Source of the DNA: Dendrophyllia cribrosa
Lineage: Eukaryota; Cnidaria; Anthozoa; Scleractinia; Dendrophylliidae
Reading direction: 5' to 3'
Assembly (NCBI GenBank): GCA_024195265.1
Contig: JAJLRJ010000006.1
Coordinates: 26,764,270-26,828,269 of the forward strand
Length of the DNA: 64,000 bases
The stretch's first letter is position 1. Each line of letters opens with the position of its first letter. A program made the translations under genes and the position numbers. Below, piece by piece: positions 24,752 to 34,414 of this stretch. Under the pieces are notes generated by a model. That model was given only the letters and a program-made list of their open reading frames with translations. It did not search any database and had not been told where the DNA came from.

Positions 24752-25450
24752 TCATTTTGATATGAAATATTGCGCCAGAATGTCCCGTTTGTCTCCAACA
24801 TCACTTGTTACGATATGTGCACATGCTTCTGGTACTACATCCAGGTCTTCTAGAGATAAATTTATTTCTTCCCATTCGGGAAGGAAGTTGTTGTTTTGCA
24901 TTTCACAAATATTGTGAAGGATGCATGAAGCCTTTGTTACCGGAATGAAAGAGGTAACACTCATATCCACACGTTTTAAGAAGCGAGGAAACCAGCCCTT
25001 CCATCGTCCAAATGTGTCTTCGACGGTCATTCTGGCTCGACTAAGGCAATAATTGAAGCAACGTTCGATTGGGGGTGTTGTACTGTACTGTTCTGTTCTC
25101 AGGGTAAGGTTTCAACAGTCATGATAGTAGGGGGTAAGCTGGATCTCCAATAATAAAAGGAGATACATCTTGATCTCTAATTTGTTTTGGTGACATTTCC
25201 TGGAAAGAGTTCATTTTCATTGCCCTTTTTATAAATCGACGAGCATCGTGCACACTTCCAGGCCAACCTATTACCACATCTCTGAAAGTATAAGTTTGTG
25301 TGGGCCCCCTGTGCTCTGACCAGAACTGTCAGAACTGTCGAGCAGAACCAGTTCAAAAACAAGCTAGGATCATCCAATTTTAATCTTTGATGTGTGCCAC
25401 AACGCATCGCAAAAATGTTTAAGTTTATCCACGTTTGTAGATGTTTATAT
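24752..25450 (-). pseudogene. PIF/Harbinger (HARBI1-like) transposase remnant
   Basis: The best-preserved part (24752-25060, minus) reads RARMTVEDTFGRWKGWFPRF, then VTKASCILHNICEMQ, a typical C-terminal signature of HARBI1-type DDE transposases: an RxxVExxFGRxK block bearing the catalytic glutamate, followed by a CxLHNIC helix. Further upstream, a shifted minus frame gives GWPGSVHDARRF and FIIGDPAYPLLS near 25120-25250, which contain the first two DDE-box regions of this family. Frameshifts and a stop separate the pieces, so the gene is dead. The N-terminal helix-turn-helix part and the companion Myb/SANT gene are not recognised. Confidence 0.7.
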
Positions 25451-25917
25451 ATAAGACATATAAACATCTTAGAATTTTACGGAGATTTTGAAGAAGAAAA
25501 GAACTGATTACTAACCATGACCTATGACACCTATGGTGATTCTAAACGCGTTGTCATTCATTGTCGCTGCAATGTCTGTCATTGATCGGTCAGAGTCCGT
25601 TCACGCATAATCGTTTATCATTGTTCATTGTCATTTTGAGACTTAAATTCAGTCAGGAAGTCAGGACAAAAAAGGGAAATTCCTTAGAATTCCTCTATTC
25701 CTCAAAGAAAGTATTGAGCAAATTTATATTTTTACATTTTTAATTTCATTTTTAAGACAGTTTTGAGATTCGCTGTTTTCCGTTCTTTGTAATCTTCCGG
25801 AAACCGGACATTCCACAATGATAAAAAGGAAACTTTATTACGAAAGACATCAGAGCTGCCAAAGCCAGGCAAACACTGAAAAGCAATTCTATCTTTTGCC
25901 TCAACTAAGTCTCTAAA

Positions 25918-26131
25918 CTACGAGTAGTTCCTCCTTTTTCCTCAGGGATAGTGGTGCGAGTGAAACGCGAGCGCTCGTGAAAATCACCCCACGCGAGAAA
26001 GGCGAGACGCTTCCTTTTTCTCTCTCCCCTTCTGCGCGTCTCGCCTTTCTCGCGTGGGGTGATTTTCACGCTTACTCGCGTTTCGCTCGCTCCACTATTC
26101 CTGAGGGAAAAGGAGGGACTACTTGTAGTCT
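25918..26131. mobile_element. Hairpin MITE of about 210 bp
   Basis: CTACGAGTAGTTCCTCC and the following TTTTTCCTCAGGGA at the left pair with TCCTGAGGGAAAAGGAGGG and ACTACTTGTAGT at the right. Inside, CACCCCACGCGAGAAAGGCG pairs with CGCCTTTCTCGCGTGGGGTG. The element is a nearly perfect giant hairpin and is GC-rich compared with its surroundings. Confidence 0.75.
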
Positions 26132-26235
26132 ACTAAGTCTCAAGCTGTTGCAGTGTTATATTTTTCTGACTTTTCTGTCTTTTCTTGTAATCTTCACCGG
26201 ATATGTTTCTGTCTTTCCTGCACGCCACAACGGCT

Positions 26236-26432
26236 ATGTTTAAAACAGGAACGGGAAATTGGAACGGGAATGGGGAATGGGGAACGGGGAACGGGGAATC
26301 TTTAAAATAAGGAATCTTTAAAAGCGGGAACTTTAAAACGGGGAATCTTTAAAAGCAAGAATCTTTAAAATGGGGAATCTTTAAAATGGGGAATCTTTAA
26401 AACGGGAAATCTTTAAAACGGGAAATCTTTAT
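26236..26432. repeat. Minisatellite array, GGGGAATCTTTAAAAC unit
   Basis: About ten imperfect copies of a 16-17-bp unit (GGGAATCTTTAAAACG and variants) follow one another. The unit is the inverse complement of the larger array at 26884-27450, so the two arrays face each other around a 450-bp spacer. Confidence 0.85.
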
Positions 26433-26883
26433 CTTTATGCCAAGAGCTAGCAAACAAACGACGCATAACTAAATAAATTACTCTAAACGGCTCTGGAAAG
26501 TGAAAATTCCTGCTGTCACTATCAAAGGTAGAGATTTTTTCCTATAATCAAATAAACGACAACATTTAAAACAACAGAAAAGTCTCTCAGTCACGTACTT
26601 GGGGTAGACTTATTGAATATGTTGTGGTGCAATTTTGTCCTTGGTGCAAATTTTATTTTCCTTTGTTTAAAACTCATTATCGTACATTATCATACATTTC
26701 CATACCCAAAAACAAAGAAAAATAAAATTTGCACCAAGGACAAAATTGCACCACAACACATATTCTAAAGCTGGGCTAAAATGCTTTTAGCGATGAGCAG
26801 GATTTTTGTTAGGCCTGTCACCTTTTATAACAAAACTTTCCCACGAATAATCAGTACTTTGTGAACTCCACTGAGTGAATTTT
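26433..26883. other. Spacer between inverted minisatellite arrays
   Basis: Most of this spacer (26555-26900) is repeated at 59335-59577 without the MITE at 26621-26759, which makes the second locus an empty-site paralogue. No coding sequence is seen. Confidence 0.7.
26621..26759. mobile_element. Hairpin MITE with paralogous empty site
   Basis: GTTGTGGTGCAATTTTGTCC at the left pairs with the inverse ending CACCACAAC at the right, with the next block CTTGGTGCAAATTTTATTTT also paired. Left flank GAATAT and right flank ATATTC collapse to GAATATTC at the 59.4-kb paralogue, so the insertion duplicated ATAT. It belongs to the same family as the element at 22391-22517. Confidence 0.85.
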
Positions 26884-27455
26884 AAAGATTCCCCATTTTA
26901 AAGATTCCCCGTTTTAAAGATACCCCGTTTTAAAGATACCCCGTTTTAAACATTCCCCATTTTAAAGATTCCCGCTTTTAAAGATTCCCCATTTTAAAGA
27001 TTCCCCGTTTTAAAGATTCCCCGTTTTAAAGATATTCCGTTTTAAACATTCCCCATTTTAAAGATTCCCGCTTTTAAAGATTCCCCATTTTAAAAATTCC
27101 CCATTTTAAAGATTCCCCATTTTAAAGATTCCCCGTTTTAAAGATACCCCGTTTTAAACATTCCCCATTTTAAAGATTCCCGCTTTTAAAGATTCCCTAT
27201 TTTAAAAATTCCCCATTTTAAAGATGCCCCATTTTAAAGATTCCCATTTTAAAGATTCCCGCTTTTCAAGATTCTCCGTTTTAGAGATTCCCGCTTTTAA
27301 AGATTCCCCGTTTTAAAGATTCCCGCTATTAAAGATTCCACGTTTTAAAGATTCCATGTTTTAAAGATTCCCAATTTTAAAGATTTCCGCTTTTAAAGAT
27401 TCCCCGTTTTAAAGTTCCCGCTTTTAAAGATTCCTTATTTTAAAGATTCCCCGTT
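26884..27455. repeat. Minisatellite array, TTTTAAAGATTCCCC unit
   Basis: More than thirty copies of a 15-17-bp unit (AAAGATTCCCCGTTTT with C/A and CG/CA variants) run through this segment. A higher-order period of about 100 bp is visible because a variant with CATTCCCC and GCTTTT recurs. The orientation is opposite to the array at 26236. Confidence 0.9.
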
Positions 27456-27689
27456 CTCCATTCTCCGTCGCCATTCCTGTTTAAAAGATAGCCCGCCACC
27501 ACCGTGGAACCGGAAAAAAGGTGAAAAACGGTCATTTGAGTAGTAATTTGAAGTTTTGGAAGAATTGTTGAATTTTTTTGGCTCGGAGTTTATTCTATAA
27601 TGCCTTTTTGAATTTACGTGCGTGTTTTGTTATTTAAAATGGTTAGACTTCAATATATATATTTTTTGGCTTTAACTTTTTGCTTTTTG

Positions 27690-29770
27690 CTGAGCACTCT
27701 AAGGTAACCATTATGTCCACGGCACGATTTGAATGCGATGAAGGTACGTTGAACACTATACATGCAATGAAGCTACGTTGGGCACTCTAGCTTAACTGCC
27801 TTCTCCACGTCAGAATCCGAATGCCGTAAATACGATACACTCACTGCACTTCTTGATATTCGTCTTCTTTTTCTGCGCTAAACACGTTTTCTTCGTCTTG
27901 GCACTCAAACAATATCTTCTCAATCCACCGTAGGAAATAAGATGGCGGCTGTTCATTTTACCACAATACCTTGCGGACCTAACACAGCACATAAGGCACA
28001 AAGAAAGCCAAATTTTTACAATGTTTGTTCCAGTACTAAGGACAATGTGTAGACTAGGTTTGAAGATTTTATAACTTTTCTTTACATTATTATGAACGTT
28101 GTTAAGGTTTTTATGCGCTAAGAATTATGGGTAAATGTACTAGTCGCCATCTTTTTTCCTACCGAGGATTAAGTCCGTTATAGTGCCAATGTCTGTCTTG
28201 AATCGAAATGCTCAAATCGCTTATAAAATGGTTGTTAAAAATGCTTGCTTTGTCATTCAATTCAGAACAACAAAATTTTACTTGCACACGAATAGAACTG
28301 TGTAGAAAGAATTGCAAACAAAAACTTTTACATTTGCACAAAATAATATAGTTTGACTAAATCTACAAAAACACGAGGTCCCTTGCATACTAGCTATTTC
28401 GTAATCAAAGCGCAATTTTCATCACTATCAATACATTCTACCATGTACCTAAATCTAATAATGGGAATGATTCACTATTCCAAAATAAACAAAAGGCCGT
28501 TTCGTTCGCGTGATCGGTAATTTAAGATCAAACGTTCATCAAATGATAACATTCCATGAGAACTCAAAGTCATTCATTTCATAAAATGAACTTACTAATC
28601 ACTGCTTTCCTCATAACATGCCATGAGAACTCAAAGCCATTAATTTCATTAATTGAACTTACTAATTACTGCTTCCCTAAAGAATCGCGACAAAATTATC
28701 AACAAAAACAAAGAAACTTTAGATAACTTAGACGTTCGCGTGATCGCTAAGAGAAAATAAAAAAATCATCAAATGATAACATGACATGACAGTTCAAAGC
28801 CATCCATTTAATAAATCCAAGTTACTAATTACTCCTTTTCTCAAAAACCGCGACAAAACTATCAACAAAAACAAACAATCTTTACATAAACTACACACCT
28901 ACATGTGTACATCCGATTTTCTTAAAGTCTGAAATCTGTTTCTGCAGATCGGCTACGTTTACACTGTTTTTCTTTACAATGTTTCTCCGGCATACTTTAG
29001 ACAGTCAGCACTTCAACAAAAGAAAAAAACACTCTAAGGTAACCCTTATGTCCACGGCACGATTTAAATGCGATAAAGGTACTTTGAACACTAATGCAAT
29101 GAAGCTACGTTGGACACTCCAGCTTAACTGTCTTCTCCACGTTAGAATCCGAATGCCGTGAGTACGATACATTCACTTCTTGATATTTTATTCGTATTTG
29201 CACTCAAATAATATCTTCTCAATTAAGTCCGTAATAGTTCCAATGTCTGTATTGAATTGAAACGCTCAGATCGCTTATAAAATGGTTAAAATGCTTGCTT
29301 TGTCATTCAATTAGGAACAAGAAAATTTTACTTGTATACGGATAGAACTGTAGAGAGAATTGCAGCAAACAAAAATTAGTTTGACTAAATCTGCAAAATC
29401 ACGAGGTTTCTTGCATAATATTGCATAATCAAAGCGCAACTTTTATCACCGTCAATACTTTCTACCGTATACCTAAATCTATCAATGGCAATGATTCACT
29501 ATTCCAAAATAAACAAAAGGCAAAGTCCATACTGCCTTTTCGTTCGCGTGATCGGTAATTTAAGATCAAAAGTTCATCAAATGATAACATACCATGAGAA
29601 CTCAAAGCCATTCATTTCATAAATTGAACTTACCAATTCCTGCTTTCCTCATAACATGCCATGAGAACTCAAAGCCATTTATTTCATAAATTGAACTTAC
29701 TAATTACTGCTTCCCTAAAGAATCGCGACAAAATTATTAACAAAAACAAAGAAACTTTAGATAACTTAGA
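27690..29770. repeat. Tandem segmental duplication of about 1.3 kb
   Basis: The block starting CACTCTAAGGTAACC at about 27698 recurs at about 29030. The blocks containing ATGCTTGCTTTGTCATTCAA (28236 and 29290) and the ACCATGAGAACTCAAAG pairs (28560-28640 and 29590-29670) also recur in the same order. The third copy of the ATGCTTGCTTTG block lies at 63797-64000. No coding sequence is supported. The copies differ by scattered substitutions and small deletions. Confidence 0.75.
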
Positions 29771-30465
29771 CGGACACATCCATTTAAAAACAAATTTGAA
29801 AGATTATTGATACCGTAGGTAACGTGAGATATCGAAACTAAATAAGAACTTTAATACCCTTGTGGTGACGTAGCGTGAGATGATTATGACAAGTTCATGA
29901 CATCCCAATACCCTAGGGAAATTAACAATAGATCCGGGGGTGCTCCCAAAAAAATTTAGTGGCGGTATGCGACGACCTTCTTGAAATCGTAACCGGTTTA
30001 ACCAACCATATCCTCAATGCCCTAATATAGCTTCTAAAAAGAAGAAACCACTAACCCCCCCCCGCACCCGGACAAAAGTCCACAAGTTAACAAAGTTAAC
30101 AATCAATTAATCCCTTTTTTGTACTGATTCCTAAATCTCTTTCATGCGCATGCGCATTAACGAGATAAAAGCATTTCGTCTGCGTCTTGTTCCAATGTCC
30201 TCCATCTTGAAAGTGGTTAAACCGCTGACAAATGCATCGATATGCTCATAACTTTAGAGGAGCCGTTTCTAAATTTAACAGGGCCCGTTAGAAAAATTAG
30301 CGGTGCCCAAAATAAAAAAAAAATTGTCGGGTAAACAGACAATTGACTGCAATGACTGGCCGAACATTTAGGCACAAGTGCCCAAAGTTAGGGGTGCCGT
30401 GCCCAAAAACGCTTGTCGTGTAAACCGGGTTTAGATGTTAATAATCATTTTTCCTTGGATAAGTA
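29771..30465. other. Non-coding interval, nothing recognised
   Basis: The stretch holds a short C-run at 30055-30063 and AT-rich sequence. I see no gene or clear repeat. Confidence 0.4.
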
Positions 30466-30499
30466 ACGGGGTTTTCGAAATCCGGAAAACCTCTTAAGT

Positions 30500-31095
30500 T
30501 CTATCTATCTCTATCTATCTACTTCTGGTACACCCGCACCGATTTAATGAGTTTTTTCCAATCTCCTTTGTCAGACATGATAACTGGGAATTCCTGTCGT
30601 GCCAGTCAAATGTCCCTCTCTAATTGGTCTATAATAGTTATTGCTGAGCGCCCCCTCAATCGCCAGTCAAACAGCTGAGAAGCAGCCTTGTTCTTGCTTC
30701 TCCAGCAATGTCCACTGAACTGTAGTCTACGAGTCTGCAGAGTTTTTGAGATGGGAGGTAGATTTCCATAGAGCTCCTTGTTGGTTATATGATCATTCCA
30801 GCTTTTTTTCAATGCTGTCCGTAGGAGTCTTGTATAACAGCCATCTAATAGGCCATTTGCACGATGGCGTCATTTGACTACAACTATTAGAACTCATTTC
30901 TGTTTTCCTTTCTTATTTAAATTTTGTAATCCCAGTGCGGTTTAAATAACAATAGCCCTAATTTGCACTACAAAACCAAAAACTGAAGGATTCTGGTAGT
31001 TATAGTCATATGACGTCATCGTGCAAATGGCCTATTGTTTCTCCAATGTCGTTGTTAGTGTCCAACTCTCTGACCCATACAGTAGAACAGTTTCT
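30500..31095 (-). pseudogene. Non-LTR retrotransposon 3' coding tail, interrupted by a MITE
   Basis: The minus strand reads WNDHITNKELYG, LPPISKTLQTRRLQFSGHCWR and a terminal LRGRSAITIIDQLERD, followed in a shifted frame by a lysine/tryptophan end. The TN-x-ELYG..RRL-x-F-x-GHCWR arrangement is a familiar post-RT segment of several LINE clades (recognition from memory). The upstream piece at 31035-31090 continues the same reading and is separated from it by the MITE at 30851-31031. No RT core is present in the window for this copy, and a frameshift near its end shows decay. Confidence 0.55.
30851..31031. mobile_element. MITE with GGCCATTTGCACGATG termini, TA duplication
   Basis: The left terminus GGCCATTTGCACGATGGCGT and the right terminus GACGTCATCGTGCAAATGGCC are inverse copies. 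TA flanks both ends (CTAATA and TATTG), and the flanks are contiguous LINE sequence. The element is 181 bp and non-coding. Confidence 0.85.
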
Positions 31096-31400
31096 TAAGT
31101 TAGATGTTAATAATCATTTTTACTCGTATATGTAAATTGGGATTCCGAAATTCGGAAAACCTTTTAAGTTAGATGCTAATAATATTTTTTTTCTCGGATA
31201 AGTAAAGGGGGTATCCGAAATTCGGAAAACCTCTTAAGTGAATTTAATTTAATTTTATTTTTCCTCGGATAAGTAACGGAGGTATCCGAAATTCGGAAAC
31301 ATCTTTGCGTTTTTTGAAAGTATCCGAAATTCGGAAACATCTTTGTACTTTTGAGGGTATCCGAAACTCCGAAAGATCTAAATTTCGTGTGAAACCATTG
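31096..31400. repeat. Degenerate repeats of GGTATCCGAAATTCGGAAA
   Basis: The unit TCGGATAAGTAA..GG..GTATCCGAAATTCGGAAA with a trailing CCTCTTAAGT occurs at about 30460, 31125, 31195, 31262, 31318 and 31360. The core CCGAAATTCGG is itself a palindrome. An ORF seen through the array is an artefact of the repeats. Confidence 0.7.
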
Positions 31401-32238
31401 ATATGACGTTAGTAAATTTGTGCTTTCCAGCAAAATGAGAATTCCTTCTTCTCAATTTAGCACGATTTTAAGATTCCGAGAAAATAAAGACAATTCTCTC
31501 TTGTATAAAGGAGCGATTTTGTAATCCCGCGCAAAATTTAACTTTACTTTTTTTTTGCCCATTTTTAACCTTTTTCCGAAGAAACTCATGAAACTGCCTT
31601 GTCCAACTCAATTAGTCCGACAGAGGTTGCAATTTTACCCGTAAAAATAAGCCATTTTCCTCACGATTCTTAGTATTTGCTCTGAATTTTCCAAAAATGT
31701 AATGTCACAAATTAGTTTGGAACTCGTTCATACGAAAATTGCCGAATATTTATAGACGTCGCTTTACCAAGAAATACAAACAAGGAAGCAGATTCATAAA
31801 CGCCGGCAGAAAGAATATTCTTTCGACATTTCTTCTACCAAAAAATTAATTTTTGCTATTGCATATTATCTGCTTACTAATCATATAAGTAAAACCATAT
31901 AATTTACCTACCTGTCAACAGAGAAAAGCCGAAGAGCCACAAATTCGTCTTTTGAAAGAGGAATAATCAATAAAACGTCGGACATTTTCGTTTTTCGTTG
32001 TATTTCATTTACGAAGGAAAATTTTATCATTTTCGCAAATACGCTGGTTTTAGAGTAGCCGACTTCTGTAGCATGAAGTTACTGTCTAAGAGCATTGCTA
32101 CTCCTTTCTGGATGGGATGCTACTTTGTTGCAAGGTTGTTCTTTAGCAACATGTTCCCGGCATTCATTTATATACCTTGCTGAAGAGAGGAAATGTGGCG
32201 TAAGGTATGAATGTTATCTAAGGAATCATTTCAATGGC
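31401..32238. other. Non-coding interval, nothing recognised
   Basis: AT-rich DNA without a supportable gene. Short plus-strand ORFs at 31998-32292 have no motif and overlap the tRNA-like segment, so I leave them out. Confidence 0.4.
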
Positions 32239-32311
32239 AGATCGGGTAAGGCTCGAACTCCCGAACTCCAGGTTGAACGCCTGACGCGCTAACCGTTAGA
32301 CCACACTGCGC
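32239..32311 (-). repeat. tRNA-like segment (SINE head or tRNA pseudogene)
   Basis: On the minus strand TGGTCTAACGGTTAGCG matches an A box and GAGTTCGAGCC a B box, spaced as in a tRNA gene. The acceptor and anticodon stems are imperfect, so this is more likely a tRNA-derived SINE head than a working tRNA gene. Confidence 0.5.
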
Positions 32312-32733
32312 TTTACAAAGCAATTATATATCACGTGTATTAAATATATTCATTATTATTACGTGTATTAAAACTGACCTATTTTAGAACAGAAAAGAAA
32401 AACTAGACCTGATAGCAAAATATCTAAAAACTTACACAAAGGAAAAGCAGAACCATCACACAGCTACAGTAATATGATGACATGATTATCACACATAAAA
32501 TCTAGATTTAAGTTCTTCGAGTTCTCTCATGTCCATATTTTATTTCATGTGTATGAATATAAACTGTGGTTTTCAACTGAGTATCTTAAGCAATTTCGTG
32601 ATTTCTTTGTTTTTGTGTTTTTGCGTCCCTTTCTCGAGCAATGAGAAGTATGACTAAAACCAATTGTGAGTTGCTCGCAGCTTAGCACCGGATACATGTC
32701 ATTGGTTCAGTGGATAATCTGTCTCTGTTAGAC

Positions 32734-32869
32734 TGCGAGCCGCCTCTTATTTTTCTTTTGGTTAGTCGAGCGAGAGCACGCGCGCGAGTGGTACGCGCCA
32801 CGCGGCTTCGCCGCTCGCGCGCGTGCTCTCGCACGACTAACTAAAAGAAAAAATAAGAGACGGATCGCA
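32734..32869. mobile_element. GC-rich hairpin MITE beside a discoidin exon
   Basis: CCTCTTATTTTTCTTTTGG with GTTAGTCGAGCGAGAGCACG at the left pairs with the inverse sequence at the right (CGTGCTCTCGCACGACTAAC and AAAAGAAAAAATAAGAG). CGCGCGCGAG sits at the centre of the hairpin. It ends 93 bp from the splice donor of the exon at 32962. Confidence 0.8.
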
Positions 32870-32961
32870 ATCTTCCTCTGTTTTGATGAATGGCTGGTGA
32901 GATTAATCTGGTTTTGATTTTCCGACACTCCAGTGAAAACCGCTGTAAAATTAAATCTCAC

Positions 32962-33284
32962 CAATTCTCTGCCATTTTTATCGGTGTAAGAATTCCAGAA
33001 TGATCCCTGTAACGACGAAGACAGCCTGTATTCTGTGACCCTCTCGTTGCCAATTTTATCCCCCTGAGTACTGACAGCACAGACTACAAAAAATGTTCCA
33101 AAATCCACCTGTAGCCAGTCATCAGTCCCGGCTGCTTTTAACGCACACCAGGCATCGCCTCTAGTATCGTAGAGTCGGCCATGATAGGGCATGTATCCAG
33201 ACGTGTAATACGTGGAAGCTGTCATCTGATTATCAGGTATTTTATCGGGTGTGGAAACGCCAATAGCGTTAAAGAAGCAGTCAT
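32962..33284 (-). CDS. Exon: first half of a F5/8 type C (discoidin) domain
   Basis: This 323-bp minus-strand exon starts after an acceptor TCCATAG and encodes DCFFNAIGVSTPDKIPDNQM, then the variable loop with YMPYHGRLYDTRGDAWC, the strand DDWLQVDFGTFFVV, STQGDKIGNERVTEY and ends at GRELV or just before it at a donor TTG|GTGAGA (32962/32961). The start is phase 1 and the end phase 0, which pairs with the second-half exon at 23845-23986. The spacing of the first cysteine, the central WLQVDF and the TQG motif are family hallmarks. The intron to the next exon is about 9 kb and filled with repeats. Exons upstream of this one were not identified, and the region above 33.3 kb is occupied by repeats and the virus. 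Confidence 0.8.
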
Positions 33285-33328
33285 CTATGGATAAATTTAA
33301 TTTTATCATGTAAGGTTCCATTTTATCA

Positions 33329-33329
<1 letters not shown>

Positions 33330-33359
<30 letters not shown>

Positions 33360-33360
33360 G
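33330..33360. repeat. (ATT)n microsatellite
   Basis: About nine ATT trinucleotides in a row directly upstream of the discoidin exon. Confidence 0.9.
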
Positions 33361-33541
33361 CGTTTATCATACTGTAACACAATTTTCGAATCTGATTGGA
33401 CAATTGCACTTCGATGTGAGCGCTGAGAGAGCAGTTGCACTTGAAAAGTTTTTTTTATTTATCATGTATCCCAAACATTTTTGTCATTGTTGTTAGAGTT
33501 GTCCAATTATGTTTGTAATGCTACTCGACATTACAGAAATG

Positions 33542-33542
<1 letters not shown>

Positions 33543-33589
<47 letters not shown>
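33543..33589. repeat. (AT)n microsatellite
   Basis: About 23 AT dinucleotides. Further AT runs lie at 34013-34046 and 34074-34092, flanking the repeat inserted before the left-end virus gene. Confidence 0.9.
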
Positions 33590-33590
<1 letters not shown>

Positions 33591-33746
33591 TTTTCTTTGT
33601 GAAGGTCAAGAAGCCAACTCCAATTGGACTTTCAGATGTTTATATTTAAGTGCTCAACGTTTCGGCCGTCGCGGCCTTCCCTCAGGAGCCTAGACAGTTA
33701 AATTGAGAACAGAAATTTTCACAACAAAGATTATGAGTGAAAAAGT

Positions 33747-33817
33747 GCCTCAGCCGGGAGTTGAACCCGGGTCTCCTGATGACCGGACAGATGCCTTAAC
33801 CACTAGGCCACTGAGAC
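33747..33817 (-). repeat. tRNA-like sequence (SINE head or tRNA pseudogene)
   Basis: The minus strand gives a cloverleaf-like 71-mer. A seven-pair acceptor (GTCTCAG with CTGAGGC), a D arm CCTAGTGGTTAAGG and a T arm CCGGGTTCAACTCCCGG are present. The anticodon loop lacks the usual U33 and its stem has a mismatch, so a functional tRNA is unlikely. A nearby GTTTCGGCCGTCGCGGCC stretch suggests that it belongs to a retroposon. Confidence 0.55.
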
Positions 33818-34009
33818 ATCCACACTTACACAAACACAAACAACACATTTGTGGCTTCATAGTGGAAAGCTCTTGGGAGACATTTACACAAATTCTGCAA
33901 TTAGGATCGCGTCACTTTACCCAATCGTTCAGCGATTCACAGTCCACTCCGCAAGGAAATTAAATTACAAATTAGTGTGGGAAGGGAGATATGGACAACT
34001 AATTGCCTC

Positions 34010-34051
<42 letters not shown>

Positions 34052-34092
34052 GGCACATTGTATACATAATTGTATATATATATATATATATT

Positions 34093-34392
34093 ATACCTGG
34101 ATTTTTGAAAACGTGTTCAACGAAAATTTACGCAATTTCACTACAACTAGCCCAAACAAGTGTTTTTATGAACCCGATCAGCCCGAAAATCACAGAGAAG
34201 AGAGAGAAGAGGGAAAGGGAGCGAGGGCGAGAGAAAAAAAGACTGGCAACAGTCTATTAGATTTTATATTAAAAACAAGGCCAAGAACGCTCACAAACGC
34301 TTACTTAGGGCGATATCGTTTTAAAAAATCCAGGTATAATCGTGATAGATTGACGATACTGATCTGAATAATTGCTAAAAAGCCATTTCATC
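34093..34392. mobile_element. CCTGG-ended repeat, copy 1
   Basis: CCTGGATTTTTGAAAACGTG at about 34097 is mirrored by CGTTTTAAAAAATCCAGG at about 34333, with TATA on both outer sides. The sequence is highly similar to 53985-54335 and continues beyond the second CCAGG as GATAGATTGACGATACTGAT up to about 34392. The ORF through it (RAREKKT...) is carried by the repeat and has no recognisable function. It abuts the left-end virus gene and may have displaced its promoter. Confidence 0.7.
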
Positions 34393-34414
34393 TTAAAACC
34401 TTCGAAAAATAGCG

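Noticed and set aside
26884..27455. CRISPR-like array
   Set aside because: Units are contiguous 15-17-bp minisatellite repeats without unique spacers, in a eukaryotic genome.
31176..31433. Minus-strand ORF with repeated FRISDT-like segments
   Set aside because: It is produced by the CCGAAATTCGG repeats and is not an independent gene.
33747..33817. Functional tRNA gene
   Set aside because: The cloverleaf is mostly present, but the anticodon stem is mismatched and the loop lacks U33; a SINE or pseudogene is more likely.
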